Shown here: positions 49,927-57,252 of the stretch, one piece after another
How the letters are laid out: each line of letters opens with the position of its first letter
Position numbering within the stretch: position 1 is the first letter of the stretch
Assembly (NCBI RefSeq): GCF_900101685.1
Contig: NZ_FMZZ01000001.1
Span: 744,001 to 808,000 of the forward strand
DNA from: Actinokineospora iranica
Lineage (GTDB): Bacteria; Actinomycetota; Actinomycetes; Mycobacteriales; Pseudonocardiaceae
Direction of reading: 5' to 3'
DNA: 64,000 nt
Position numbers and translations under genes: made by a program
Notes under the pieces: generated by a model
What the model was told of the DNA's origin: nothing
Database searches by the model: none
Seen by the model: the letters and a program-made list of their open reading frames with translations, nothing else

Positions 49927-50673
49927 TCACGGCCATAGGGCGGCCCCCAGCACGACAGCGGCCAAGGCGGCGGGCGCGAGTCCGGCCGCCCAGGTTGTCC
50001 GGCTCGTCGGGGTTCGTCCGCTGTCGGGCATGGCGCCCGTCCAGCCGCGGGAGACCATGGCCAGGTGCACGCGTTCGCCCCGCTCGTAGCTGCGGACGAA
50101 CAGCGTGCCGATGCCTCGGGCGGTGGCGCCGACCTGCCAGAGGAACCGGGGGTCGTGGCCGCGGCAGATCCGGGCGGTGCGCATCCGTTTGGCCTCGTCG
50201 GCGATGACCTCGAGGTAGCGCAGCATCAGGGTGGCGATGGTGATCACCATGGTGGGCACCCGCAGCCGGTGGAGGCCGACGATCAGGTCGCGGGGGGAGG
50301 TCGTGGCGGCCAGGGTCAGCGACACCAGGACGCCGAGGGTGCCCTTGGCCAGGATGTTCCAGCCCGCGAGCGCGCCCGGTTCGGACACCGCCACGCCCAG
50401 CACCTCCACTCTCGGCCCGCCCGCCACGAACGGGAGGGCCAAGGCGAGGACGACGAACGGGACCTCGATGAGCGCGCGGGTCGCGATCCAGCGGGGCGGG
50501 ATGCGGGCGATCACCCAGACCGCGGACAAGAGCGCCAGGTAGAGACCGAACGCCCAGAACCGCTCTCTCGGTGTTGACACGACGCAGAGCACCGCGGCGA
50601 GGGCGGCGACGATCTTGACCTGGGGTGGCAGCCGGTGCGCCGGGGTGTCGTCCGGCCGGTGCAGCAGCGGCAC
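49927..50673 (-). CDS. cbiQ: ECF transporter T component
   Basis: 248 aa from a GTG. Five or so membrane segments (VKIVAALAAVLCVVSTP, FVVLALALPFVAGG, GTLGVLVSLTLAATT and others) surround the coupling helices with RMRTARICRGHDPR and LAMVSRGWTG, the Ala/Ser-Arg-Gly signature that contacts the ATPase. The C-terminal membrane end is hydrophobic (GLAPAALAAVVLGAALWP). It joins CbiM and CbiO in a cobalt or nickel uptake complex. Confidence 0.9.
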   Translation of the reverse strand: MPLLHRPDDTPAHRLPPQVKIVAALAAVLCVVSTPRERFWAFGLYLALLSAVWVIARIPPRWIATRALIEVPFVVLALALPFVAGGPRVEVLGVAVSEPGALAGWNILAKGTLGVLVSLTLAATTSPRDLIVGLHRLRVPTMVITIATLMLRYLEVIADEAKRMRTARICRGHDPRFLWQVGATARGIGTLFVRSYERGERVHLAMVSRGWTGAMPDSGRTPTSRTTWAAGLAPAALAAVVLGAALWP

Positions 50674-50677
50674 CGGC

Positions 50678-51028
50678 CTACTCCTTCGCCGGGCGCCTGC
50701 GCAGGAGCCAGAACAGGCCGCCCGCCAGGATGACGGTGACCACGACGCCGATCACTCCCGCGAGACCGGTAGTTCCTTCGCCGCCGTTTACCGCGTAGTC
50801 GGCAAGTGGTCCGGTTCCCAGGCGGTGCTCTTGGGCGTTCTGGGCTATGCAGGAGCCGTCAAGCCGCTCGCCCTGGTCGGTCTCGACTACCTGGCAGCCG
50901 GAGAGGGTGGCGTGGTCGAGGCCGTCGGGGTCGGAGTCGGCGAAGTAGGAAAGCGCTCCCGCCACGACGAGCGCCACGGCGAGGAATCCGAGCAGGAAGC
51001 CGAGGTTCCGCTTGTTGGCCTTGGTCAC
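50678..51028 (-). CDS. PDGLE/CbiN-like transporter subunit
   Basis: 116 aa from a GTG with AAGGAGC upstream. Two membrane segments (LGFLLGFLAVALVVAGALSYF and LAGVIGVVVTVILAGGLFWLL) flank a short outside loop with SDPDGLDHATL, the PDGLE-type motif of CbiN-like subunits. A pair of cysteines (SGCQVVE, GSCIAQN) could bind metal or form a disulfide. It overlaps cbiM by 4 bases and cbiQ follows in 4. Confidence 0.88.
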   Translation of the reverse strand: MTKANKRNLGFLLGFLAVALVVAGALSYFADSDPDGLDHATLSGCQVVETDQGERLDGSCIAQNAQEHRLGTGPLADYAVNGGEGTTGLAGVIGVVVTVILAGGLFWLLRRRPAKE

Positions 51029-51726
51029 GCGGCGCTCCTTTCGCGCAGCTCCAACGGCCGCTGCGTGCCGCGCAGGAGGTAGACGAGGTCGGGCCGCACG
51101 GCGGCGACGGCGGCGACGGTGAGCGCGGTGATGATCCCCTCGCCGACGCCGATCAGGACGTGGACGCCGACCACCGTGGCCGCGACCCCGCCGAGGCTGA
51201 AGGCGGCGTCGCCGCCGATGGCGAACTCCAGCACGAACCCGAGTGCCGCGGCGACCGTGTTCACCAGGGCCGCGATGAAGGCGACGGCCACCAGCGCGCT
51301 CTTGCCCCTGGCCGCGAACCGCCGGAGCGCGACGGCCACGAGGAAGCCCGCCACGGTGCCGATGAGCGCCATGTTGGTGACGTTGGCGCCCAGCGCGGTC
51401 AGCCCGCCGTCGGCGAACACCAGCGCCTGCACGACCAGGACGATCGACACGCACAGCGCCCCGACCCACGGCCCGACGAGGATCGCGGCCAGCGCCCCGC
51501 CCAGCAGGTGCCCGCTCACCCCGGGCAGCACCGGAAAGTTGATCATCTGCGTGGCGAACACGAACGCGGCGACCAGCCCCGCCATCGGCGCGGTCCGGTC
51601 GTCGAGGTCCGCGCGTGCCTTGGCCGCGGCGACCGCGACCCCGACCGCGGCGATCCCGATGAACAGCAGCGCCGTCGGGGAGTTCACGAGGCCATCGCTC
51701 ATGTGCATGGCGACCGGGGTGGTCAT
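51025..51726 (-). CDS. cbiM: ECF cobalt/nickel transporter substrate-specific subunit
   Basis: 233 aa from the ATG at 51726 with AGGAGGG upstream. The conserved MHMSDGLVNSPTALL lies at residues 7-21, behind six extra residues (MTTPVA). In CbiM proteins a free N-terminal Met-His coordinates the metal, so processing or a start at 51708 may be needed. Six membrane helices follow (AAFVFATQMINFPVLPGVSGHLLGGAL has the conserved His). Substrate, cobalt or nickel, cannot be told. First gene of the operon. Confidence 0.92.
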   Translation of the reverse strand: MTTPVAMHMSDGLVNSPTALLFIGIAAVGVAVAAAKARADLDDRTAPMAGLVAAFVFATQMINFPVLPGVSGHLLGGALAAILVGPWVGALCVSIVLVVQALVFADGGLTALGANVTNMALIGTVAGFLVAVALRRFAARGKSALVAVAFIAALVNTVAAALGFVLEFAIGGDAAFSLGGVAATVVGVHVLIGVGEGIITALTVAAVAAVRPDLVYLLRGTQRPLELRERSAA

Positions 51727-51760
51727 GGCCCTCCTAGCGGCACGCTCGGACTTGGTTGTC

Positions 51761-51775
51761 CGGTAAACCTTACCG
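51761..51775. promoter_or_regulatory. Operator-like palindrome upstream of cbiM
   Basis: CGGTAAACCTTACCG: 6-bp arms around ACC, 35 bases before the cbiM start. A metal-responsive repressor is plausible. I looked for a cobalamin riboswitch in this 342-bp gap and did not find the required B12-box order. The remainder of the gap up to 52068 has no gene. Confidence 0.45.
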
Positions 51776-52068
51776 CCACACAGTGGCAACTGCCTAAGCC
51801 CTGCGAGTGACGCTCAGGCCGGTGAGGCTCGCTAGTCCGAGTGGCGGCAGGTCGCCGTCCCCGCGCCATCACCCCGCGCGTGGTCGCTCTCTAACCCACA
51901 GGTGTAAGCCTGCCGCACGTCCGCATGACAACCCCGCAGCGGGTCGCAGGGTGAACCCGATTGGGACACACTGGAAGCAGAGAAATCACCTGACGACGGA
52001 TAAGAAGCCGTATCTGGCCACGTCGTCACACACTCAATCGCCAGCACCCTCAGAAAGGCTCGAACGAC

Positions 52069-52827
52069 ATGGATTACAACTGGGACCAGGGCGGATGCGT
52101 CACCCTCAAGGCGAACGACTCCGCAACGATCCACAATCTCAATAAAAGCGAGCTTTACGCCTTCTTCTTCTACAACTCGAACCGCAACGACAATCCCGCG
52201 ACAGTGCACATCTCATGGGCCAACGACAAATCCGATGATGTCAAGGTCCCGGGTGCGACGAACAACATGGGACTGGCGATAGTCGTGTTCGTCTGGGGTG
52301 GAGACACCTCGGGAAAGGTCACGGCCTCCATCCCGAAGGACCAGGAGAACGCGCAGATCACCAGCTACATCGGCAGCGCGTCCATGCCGGTGGACACCAG
52401 TTGCCTGACAGTGAACCAAAATTTGGATGTCCAGGCCGGTACCACATACGACTTCAAGCAATTCAGCCGATTCTACGCGACCCTGGCCGAAACGGAGCAC
52501 GCGCTGACGCTCAGCAGCGGCAAAGCCCAGTTCGCGGTCACACAAATCGAAGACCAGACGGCAACCGTCTACCTGCTCAACAAGATCGCGGACGTCGACA
52601 ACAACATCAAACTACTAACCCAATCTGTCACCCCGAAAATGGTGACGACCAAACCAGTGACCGATTCGGAAAAGACGTTCTACATCCCTGGTGACGGCAA
52701 CCAGCACATCTGGTTCAACGCGGACAGCGTGCTTGATTCCGAAAACGCCCAGATCACGCTGAAGATGAACGCGCAGGTGCCATCCCAGAGCCGGGAATCC
52801 GATGCTCGGACACCGGTCAAACACTGA
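52069..52827 (+). CDS. Orphan beta-rich protein of unknown function, AT-richer than its surroundings
   Basis: 252 aa with AGAAAGG before the ATG. There is no signal peptide or membrane segment. The sequence looks like two beta-sandwich domains: about 10-115 (CVTLKANDSATIHNLNKSEL, ATVHISWANDKSDD, LAIVVFVWGGDTSG) and 125-245 (TYDFKQFSRFYATLAETEH, ATVYLLNKIADVD, FYIPGDGNQHIWF). It is rich in Asn, Asp, Lys and Thr. Codon use includes AAA, AAT, TTT and GAA far more often than its neighbours. This suggests recent acquisition. I recognise no family. Confidence 0.72.
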   Translation: MDYNWDQGGCVTLKANDSATIHNLNKSELYAFFFYNSNRNDNPATVHISWANDKSDDVKVPGATNNMGLAIVVFVWGGDTSGKVTASIPKDQENAQITSYIGSASMPVDTSCLTVNQNLDVQAGTTYDFKQFSRFYATLAETEHALTLSSGKAQFAVTQIEDQTATVYLLNKIADVDNNIKLLTQSVTPKMVTTKPVTDSEKTFYIPGDGNQHIWFNADSVLDSENAQITLKMNAQVPSQSRESDARTPVKH

Positions 52828-52851
52828 CAGCACTCGCTGAGGCCAGTGCGC

Positions 52852-52888
52852 GCAACCCCGCCCGAGAGTGACGCTCGGACGGGGTTGC
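52852..52888. terminator. Bidirectional terminator
   Basis: GCAACCCCGCCCGAG (52852-52866) pairs with CTCGGACGGGGTTGC (52874-52888) with one mismatch, between the orphan gene and the convergent alcohol dehydrogenase. TT follows on the + strand. Confidence 0.85.
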
Positions 52889-52905
52889 TTCGCGAAACGG
52901 CGGCG

Positions 52906-53985
52906 TCAGAAGCGCACGAGCGTCCGGCCGCCCCGGCCCTGGCGCATGTCCTCGAAGGCGCCCTCGATGCCGTCGAGGTCGGTGACGGTGGTGACCAGGC
53001 CCGCGACGTCAAGCTGGCCCGAGCCGACCAGGCCGAGTAGCCGGGGCACGTCGGTGTCGGGGTCGGTCGAGCCGAACAGGCAGCCGGTGAGCGTCCGGCC
53101 CATCCAGTACAGCTCAAGCGCGCTGAACTCGACCATCGCCTTGGCCGAGCCGACGCCGACCACCACGACCTTGCCGCCGCGCCTGCTTGACGACCACGCC
53201 GTACGGATCGTCGCGGGCATACCGACGCACTCGAAGGCGACGTCGGCGCCGCGGCCATCGGTGAGCGAGCGGACGGCCTTGGCTGTCTTGTCGCCGGAGA
53301 CCAGGAAGTGCGTCGCCCCCTGGGACAGGGCCAGGTCGGACTTCGACTCGTGCACGTCGACGGCGATGATCGGGGACGCGCCCGCGATCCGGGCCGCTTG
53401 CAGCACCGACAGGCCGATGCCGCCGACGCCGACCACCACGACCGCCTGGCCCGTGCTCACCTGGGCGGTGTTGAACACCGCGCCCGCGCCGGTGAGCACG
53501 GCGCAGCCGAGCACGGCCGCCTGCTCCAGCGGCACGTCCACGGGGATCTTCACCGCGCCGCGCTCGGGCACGATCGTCTCCTCGGCGAACGCGCCCGTTC
53601 CCAACCCCGGGTAGAGCGGTGTGCCGTCGGACAGCGTGCCGTAGGGCACTTCCGCGGCGTCGGAGGCGTGGGCGCACAGGTAGGGCTCGCCCGCCTCGCA
53701 GAACCAGCACTCGCGGCACGGCGGCGCCCAGTTCAGCAGCACGTGGTCGCCCGGCTCGACCCGGGTGACCCCGGTCCCGACCGACACCACGACGCCCGCG
53801 CCCTCGTGCCCGAGCACCGCGGGCACCGGCTGGCGCAGCGTGCCGTTGGCGAGGGAGAGGTCCGAGTGGCACACCCCAGCGGCGGCGACGCGGACGCGGA
53901 CCTGGCCCGGTCCTGGCTCCGGCAGCACGACCTCGGTGATCTCCAACGGCTTTCCCTGCGCCGACAGCACTGCCGCCCTGACCAT
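52906..53985 (-). CDS. Zinc-dependent alcohol dehydrogenase
   Basis: 359 aa. Catalytic zinc ligands in GVCHSDLS and LGHEGAGVV, structural zinc cysteines in PPCRECWFCEAGEPYLC, and the cofactor site VVGVGGIGLSVLQAA. This is the class of long-chain zinc alcohol dehydrogenases acting on primary alcohols or formaldehyde adducts. It follows two acyl-CoA dehydrogenase genes on the same strand. A 45-bp gap suggests the same transcript, and the nearby reductase could provide aldehydes as substrate. Confidence 0.92.
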   Translation of the reverse strand: MVRAAVLSAQGKPLEITEVVLPEPGPGQVRVRVAAAGVCHSDLSLANGTLRQPVPAVLGHEGAGVVVSVGTGVTRVEPGDHVLLNWAPPCRECWFCEAGEPYLCAHASDAAEVPYGTLSDGTPLYPGLGTGAFAEETIVPERGAVKIPVDVPLEQAAVLGCAVLTGAGAVFNTAQVSTGQAVVVVGVGGIGLSVLQAARIAGASPIIAVDVHESKSDLALSQGATHFLVSGDKTAKAVRSLTDGRGADVAFECVGMPATIRTAWSSSRRGGKVVVVGVGSAKAMVEFSALELYWMGRTLTGCLFGSTDPDTDVPRLLGLVGSGQLDVAGLVTTVTDLDGIEGAFEDMRQGRGGRTLVRF

Positions 53986-54030
53986 GTCGCTCCTCGTCCC
54001 GCGTTGTCGAAAGAGTTCTCAGAAAGCGTT

Positions 54031-55212
54031 TCAGCCGAGTGTCCCCGACACGCTCGCGTGTCCCTTGAGCAGGTTGCGGGCGATCGTCCTGCGCTGGATC
54101 TCGTCGGTGCCCTCGTAGATCCGCAGCAGCCGCAGTTCGCGGTACCACCGTTCCACCGGCAGTTCGCGGGTGTAGCCCATGCCGCCGTGGATCTGCAGCA
54201 CGCGGTCGACGATCTCGTTGGCCTTCACGCCGCCGTAGAGCTTCGCGATGGACTGCCAGTGCCGGGAGTCGGCGCCCTGGTCGACCACCCAGGCCGCGTG
54301 CAGCACCAGCCAGCGCAGCGCCTCGATCTCGACAGCGGAGTCGGCGAGCATCCACTGGATCGCCTGCCGGTTGGCGATAGGCTCGCCGAAGGTGACCCGC
54401 GTGTTGGCCTGCTCGATCGCCATCTCCACCAGCCGCTCGCACGCGCCGAGCGCCCGCGCGGGCAGCATGTACCGGCCGCGGCCGATCCACTTCATCGCCA
54501 ACTCGAACCCGCGCCCGACCTCGCCGAGCACGTTCTCCTGGGGGACGCGCACGTCCTCGAACACCAGCGCGGCCGGGCCCCACTCCCCCATCGTGTCGAT
54601 GTGCTCGGAGCGCCAGCCTTGGTCGCGGTCGACCAGGAAGCAGGTGACCGACTCGCCCACGCGTCCTTCGCGGTGCTTGTCGGCGTCTGTGACGGCGAAG
54701 ACCATGGTGAAGTCGGCCTCGTTGCCGCCGGTGATGAAGGTCTTCTCGCCGTTGACGATCCAGTCGTCGCCGTCGCGGCGGGCGGAGGTGCGGATCGCCT
54801 TGGCGTCCGAGCCCGCGCCGGGCTCGGTGATGGCGAAGCAGGACTTGCGCTCACCGGCGATGGTCGGCAGCAGGTAGCGCTGCTTCTGCTCTTCGTTGGC
54901 GTAGAACAAGATGTTGTCCGCCGCGCCGCCGAAGCGGAACGGCACGAACGAGCGGCCAAGCTCGGCTTCCAGCAGCGCGGTCATGACCGCGCCCAGTCCC
55001 ATGCCGCCGTATTCCTCGGGGGTCTGCACGCCCCAGAAGCCGGATTCCTTGGCCTTGAGCTGCAATGCCCGCAGCTCGTCCGCGGGCAGGCCGCGCTGTC
55101 CGGCGCGCTCGCGGCGCAGCACCTCCTGCTCCAGCGGCTGGATCTCCTTGCGCACGAACGTGCGCACCCAGTCGCGCACCTCGCGTTCTTCGGAACTCAG
55201 TGAGAAATCCAT
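54031..55212 (-). CDS. Acyl-CoA dehydrogenase 1
   Basis: 393 aa. FAD and substrate motifs: SCFAITEPGAGSDAKAIRTSA and WIVNGEKTFITGGNEADF; C-terminal IHGGMGYTRELPVERWYRELRLLRIYEGTDEIQRRTIA is the family end. The final Glu of YEGTDE is where many acyl-CoA dehydrogenases keep the catalytic base or the adjacent position. It removes two hydrogens at C2-C3 of an acyl-CoA. It is separated by only nine bases from the second dehydrogenase. Confidence 0.93.
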   Translation of the reverse strand: MDFSLSSEEREVRDWVRTFVRKEIQPLEQEVLRRERAGQRGLPADELRALQLKAKESGFWGVQTPEEYGGMGLGAVMTALLEAELGRSFVPFRFGGAADNILFYANEEQKQRYLLPTIAGERKSCFAITEPGAGSDAKAIRTSARRDGDDWIVNGEKTFITGGNEADFTMVFAVTDADKHREGRVGESVTCFLVDRDQGWRSEHIDTMGEWGPAALVFEDVRVPQENVLGEVGRGFELAMKWIGRGRYMLPARALGACERLVEMAIEQANTRVTFGEPIANRQAIQWMLADSAVEIEALRWLVLHAAWVVDQGADSRHWQSIAKLYGGVKANEIVDRVLQIHGGMGYTRELPVERWYRELRLLRIYEGTDEIQRRTIARNLLKGHASVSGTLG

Positions 55213-55221
55213 GCGGTCACC

Positions 55222-56373
55222 TCAGACGAATGCGTTGACGCCGGTCAGCGCGCGGCCGATCAGGAGCTTCTGGATCTGGCTGGTGCCCTCGTAGAGGGTC
55301 ATCACGCGGGCGTCGCGCAGGAACTTCGCGACCGGGTACTCGTCGAGATACCCGTAGCCGCCGAAGACCTGGATGGCGAGATTCGCCGCGCTGACGGCGT
55401 TCTCGCTCGCGTAGAGCTTGGCCATGGACGCCGCCGTGCCGAACGGCTGGCCGCGCTCGATCAGGTCAGCCACCCGCCACACCAGCAGCCGTGCGGCCTC
55501 GGTGTTGACGGCCATGTCAGCCAGCATCTCTTGCACGAGTTGGTAACCGGCGATCGGCTTGCCGAACTGGATGCGCTCGCCCGCGTATTTGACGCTCGCC
55601 TCCAGCGCGCCGCGCGCCAATCCCACGCAGCCCGCCGCGACCGACATCCGGCCCTTGTCCAGCGCGGACATCGCGATCTTGAAACCGACGCCCTCATCGC
55701 CAAGGCGGGCGCTCTCGGGCACGCGGACGCCGTCGAGGATCAGCTCGCCGGTCGACTGGCCGCGCAGGCCGAGCTTGCCCTTGATCTCGCGGTGCTCGAA
55801 GCCAGGAGAGTCCGTCGGCACAAGGAAAGCGCTGATCCCCTTGGGGCCGGGGCCGCCGGTGCGGGCGAAGACCAGCGCGACGTCGGCCCAGGTTCCGTTG
55901 GTGATGAACATCTTCGAGCCGGTGAGGACGTAGTCGCCGCCGTCGCGCGCCGCGCGGGTCGACAGGCTCGCCGCGTCGGAGCCGGTGTCGGGCTCGGTCA
56001 AACCGAAGCAGGCCAACGACTCCCCGGAGCTGATCCGGGGCAGCCAGTGCCGCTTCTGCTCCTCGGTGCCGTACCCGGCGATCGACTTGCCGACCAGGCC
56101 GAGGGAGACCGAGACGATGCCGCGGATGGCCGAGTCGCCGCGCCCGAGCTCTTCCATCACCAGGCAGTAGCTCAGGTTGTCGCCGCCGGAGCCGCCGTAC
56201 TCCTCGGGCAGCGTCATGCCGAGGAAGCCGACTTCGCCGAGCTTGCCGACGATCGCGCGGTCGACCTGCTCGCGCCGGTCCCACTCGGCGGCGTTCGGCA
56301 CGACCTCGCGGTCGATGAAGTCCCTGGCGAGGTCCCACAGCGCCTGCTGCTCGCCAGTGAGGGCCAGATCCAT
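55222..56373 (-). CDS. Acyl-CoA dehydrogenase 2
   Basis: 383 aa from the ATG at 56373 with GGGAGA upstream; a longer frame runs through the TetR gene and is false. Motifs LACFGLTEPDTGSDAASLSTRA, YVLTGSKMFITNGTWADVALVFA and FGGYGYLDEYPVAKFLRDARVMTLYEGTSQIQKLLIG are typical. First of the adh operon order; divergent from the TetR gene. Two dehydrogenases with an alcohol dehydrogenase suggest degradation of a fatty or branched side chain, substrate unknown. Confidence 0.93.
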   Translation of the reverse strand: MDLALTGEQQALWDLARDFIDREVVPNAAEWDRREQVDRAIVGKLGEVGFLGMTLPEEYGGSGGDNLSYCLVMEELGRGDSAIRGIVSVSLGLVGKSIAGYGTEEQKRHWLPRISSGESLACFGLTEPDTGSDAASLSTRAARDGGDYVLTGSKMFITNGTWADVALVFARTGGPGPKGISAFLVPTDSPGFEHREIKGKLGLRGQSTGELILDGVRVPESARLGDEGVGFKIAMSALDKGRMSVAAGCVGLARGALEASVKYAGERIQFGKPIAGYQLVQEMLADMAVNTEAARLLVWRVADLIERGQPFGTAASMAKLYASENAVSAANLAIQVFGGYGYLDEYPVAKFLRDARVMTLYEGTSQIQKLLIGRALTGVNAFV

Positions 56374-56391
56374 CGCGGGTCTCCCGTCCAC

Positions 56392-56412
56392 AAACCATAC
56401 GGTGTTAGGTTT
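56392..56412. promoter_or_regulatory. Putative TetR operator between divergent genes
   Basis: AAACC (56392-56396) and GGTTT (56408-56412) flank ATACGGTGTTA, a 21-bp interrupted inverted repeat 19 bases from the acyl-CoA dehydrogenase start and 64 bases from the TetR start. Its position suits control of both genes. Confidence 0.45.
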
Positions 56413-56475
56413 AGTCAGGATAGGAGCCGCCGACCATCGACGGCAACCACCGCCGCAGTGACCTGGGAGACACAC

Positions 56476-57099
56476 GTGCCACGGCCGAGCACCCCCATCC
56501 TGAGCCGCCCCCGCATCCGGGCCGCCGCGCTGGACATGATCGACCGCGAGGGGCTGGCCGGGCTGTCGATGCGCAAGCTGGCGACCACGCTGGGCGTGCA
56601 GGCGCCCTCGCTCTACACCCACTACGGCACGAAGGACGAACTGCTGCAAGACATCGCCGACGACATCATGGCCGCGGTCGACGTCAGCGACTTCGCCCGC
56701 GACTGGGCGAGCGGCCTGCGCACCTGGGCGCGGTCGTACCGGGCCGCGCTGGCCGCGCACCCGAACATGGTGCCGCTGCTGGCCACCGGACCGGCGCGGC
56801 GGGAGCGGTCGCTGGAACGCGCGGACGCGGTGCACGGCGGCCTCGTCGGAGCCGGGTGGCCGCCGCGGTACGCGACGATGATCGGCGCGTCGACCAAGTA
56901 CCTCGTGCTCGGCGCGGCAATAAGCTCGTTCTCCCGCGGCTTCGAGGACGACGTGCAGGTGTACGTGGACCGCTACCCGCACCTCGGACAGGCCCACCGG
57001 CTGCGCGAGCACGCCGACGAGATCGACGCGGACAGCTTTGAACTCGCCCTCGACGCGTTCGTGCACGGCCTCACGGCGCTCCACGCGCGGATGACCTGA
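56476..57099 (+). CDS. TetR-family transcriptional regulator
   Basis: 207 aa from a GTG with GGGAGA five bases upstream. The N-terminal helix-turn-helix is RIRAAALDMIDREGLAGLSMRKLATTLGVQAPSLYTHYGTKDELLQ, split over residues 14-58. The C-terminal ligand domain contains AAHPNMVPLLATGPARRERSLE and ends ALDAFVHGLTALHARMT. It should regulate the divergent acyl-CoA dehydrogenase-adh genes and possibly the reductase gene downstream, releasing DNA when it binds an acyl-type ligand. Confidence 0.88.
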   Translation: MPRPSTPILSRPRIRAAALDMIDREGLAGLSMRKLATTLGVQAPSLYTHYGTKDELLQDIADDIMAAVDVSDFARDWASGLRTWARSYRAALAAHPNMVPLLATGPARRERSLERADAVHGGLVGAGWPPRYATMIGASTKYLVLGAAISSFSRGFEDDVQVYVDRYPHLGQAHRLREHADEIDADSFELALDAFVHGLTALHARMT

Positions 57100-57252
57100 C
57101 CGCGGCTCCCACGTGACGCTCGCGAGAGCCAAGTCACAGTCGCGCTACTGCGAATGGCGGCATCTCGAAGCATATAGTTAGTTGCAGAACGCATCCAAAA
57201 TGAGGTCTGGGACCTCCTGGCGTGCGTAGTCGCGACTCAGGGAAGGCTGATC

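Noticed and set aside
51727-51900. Cobalamin riboswitch before cbiM
   Set aside because: GACCTGCC and GCCACTG-like pieces are present, but in the wrong order and spacing for a B12 element.
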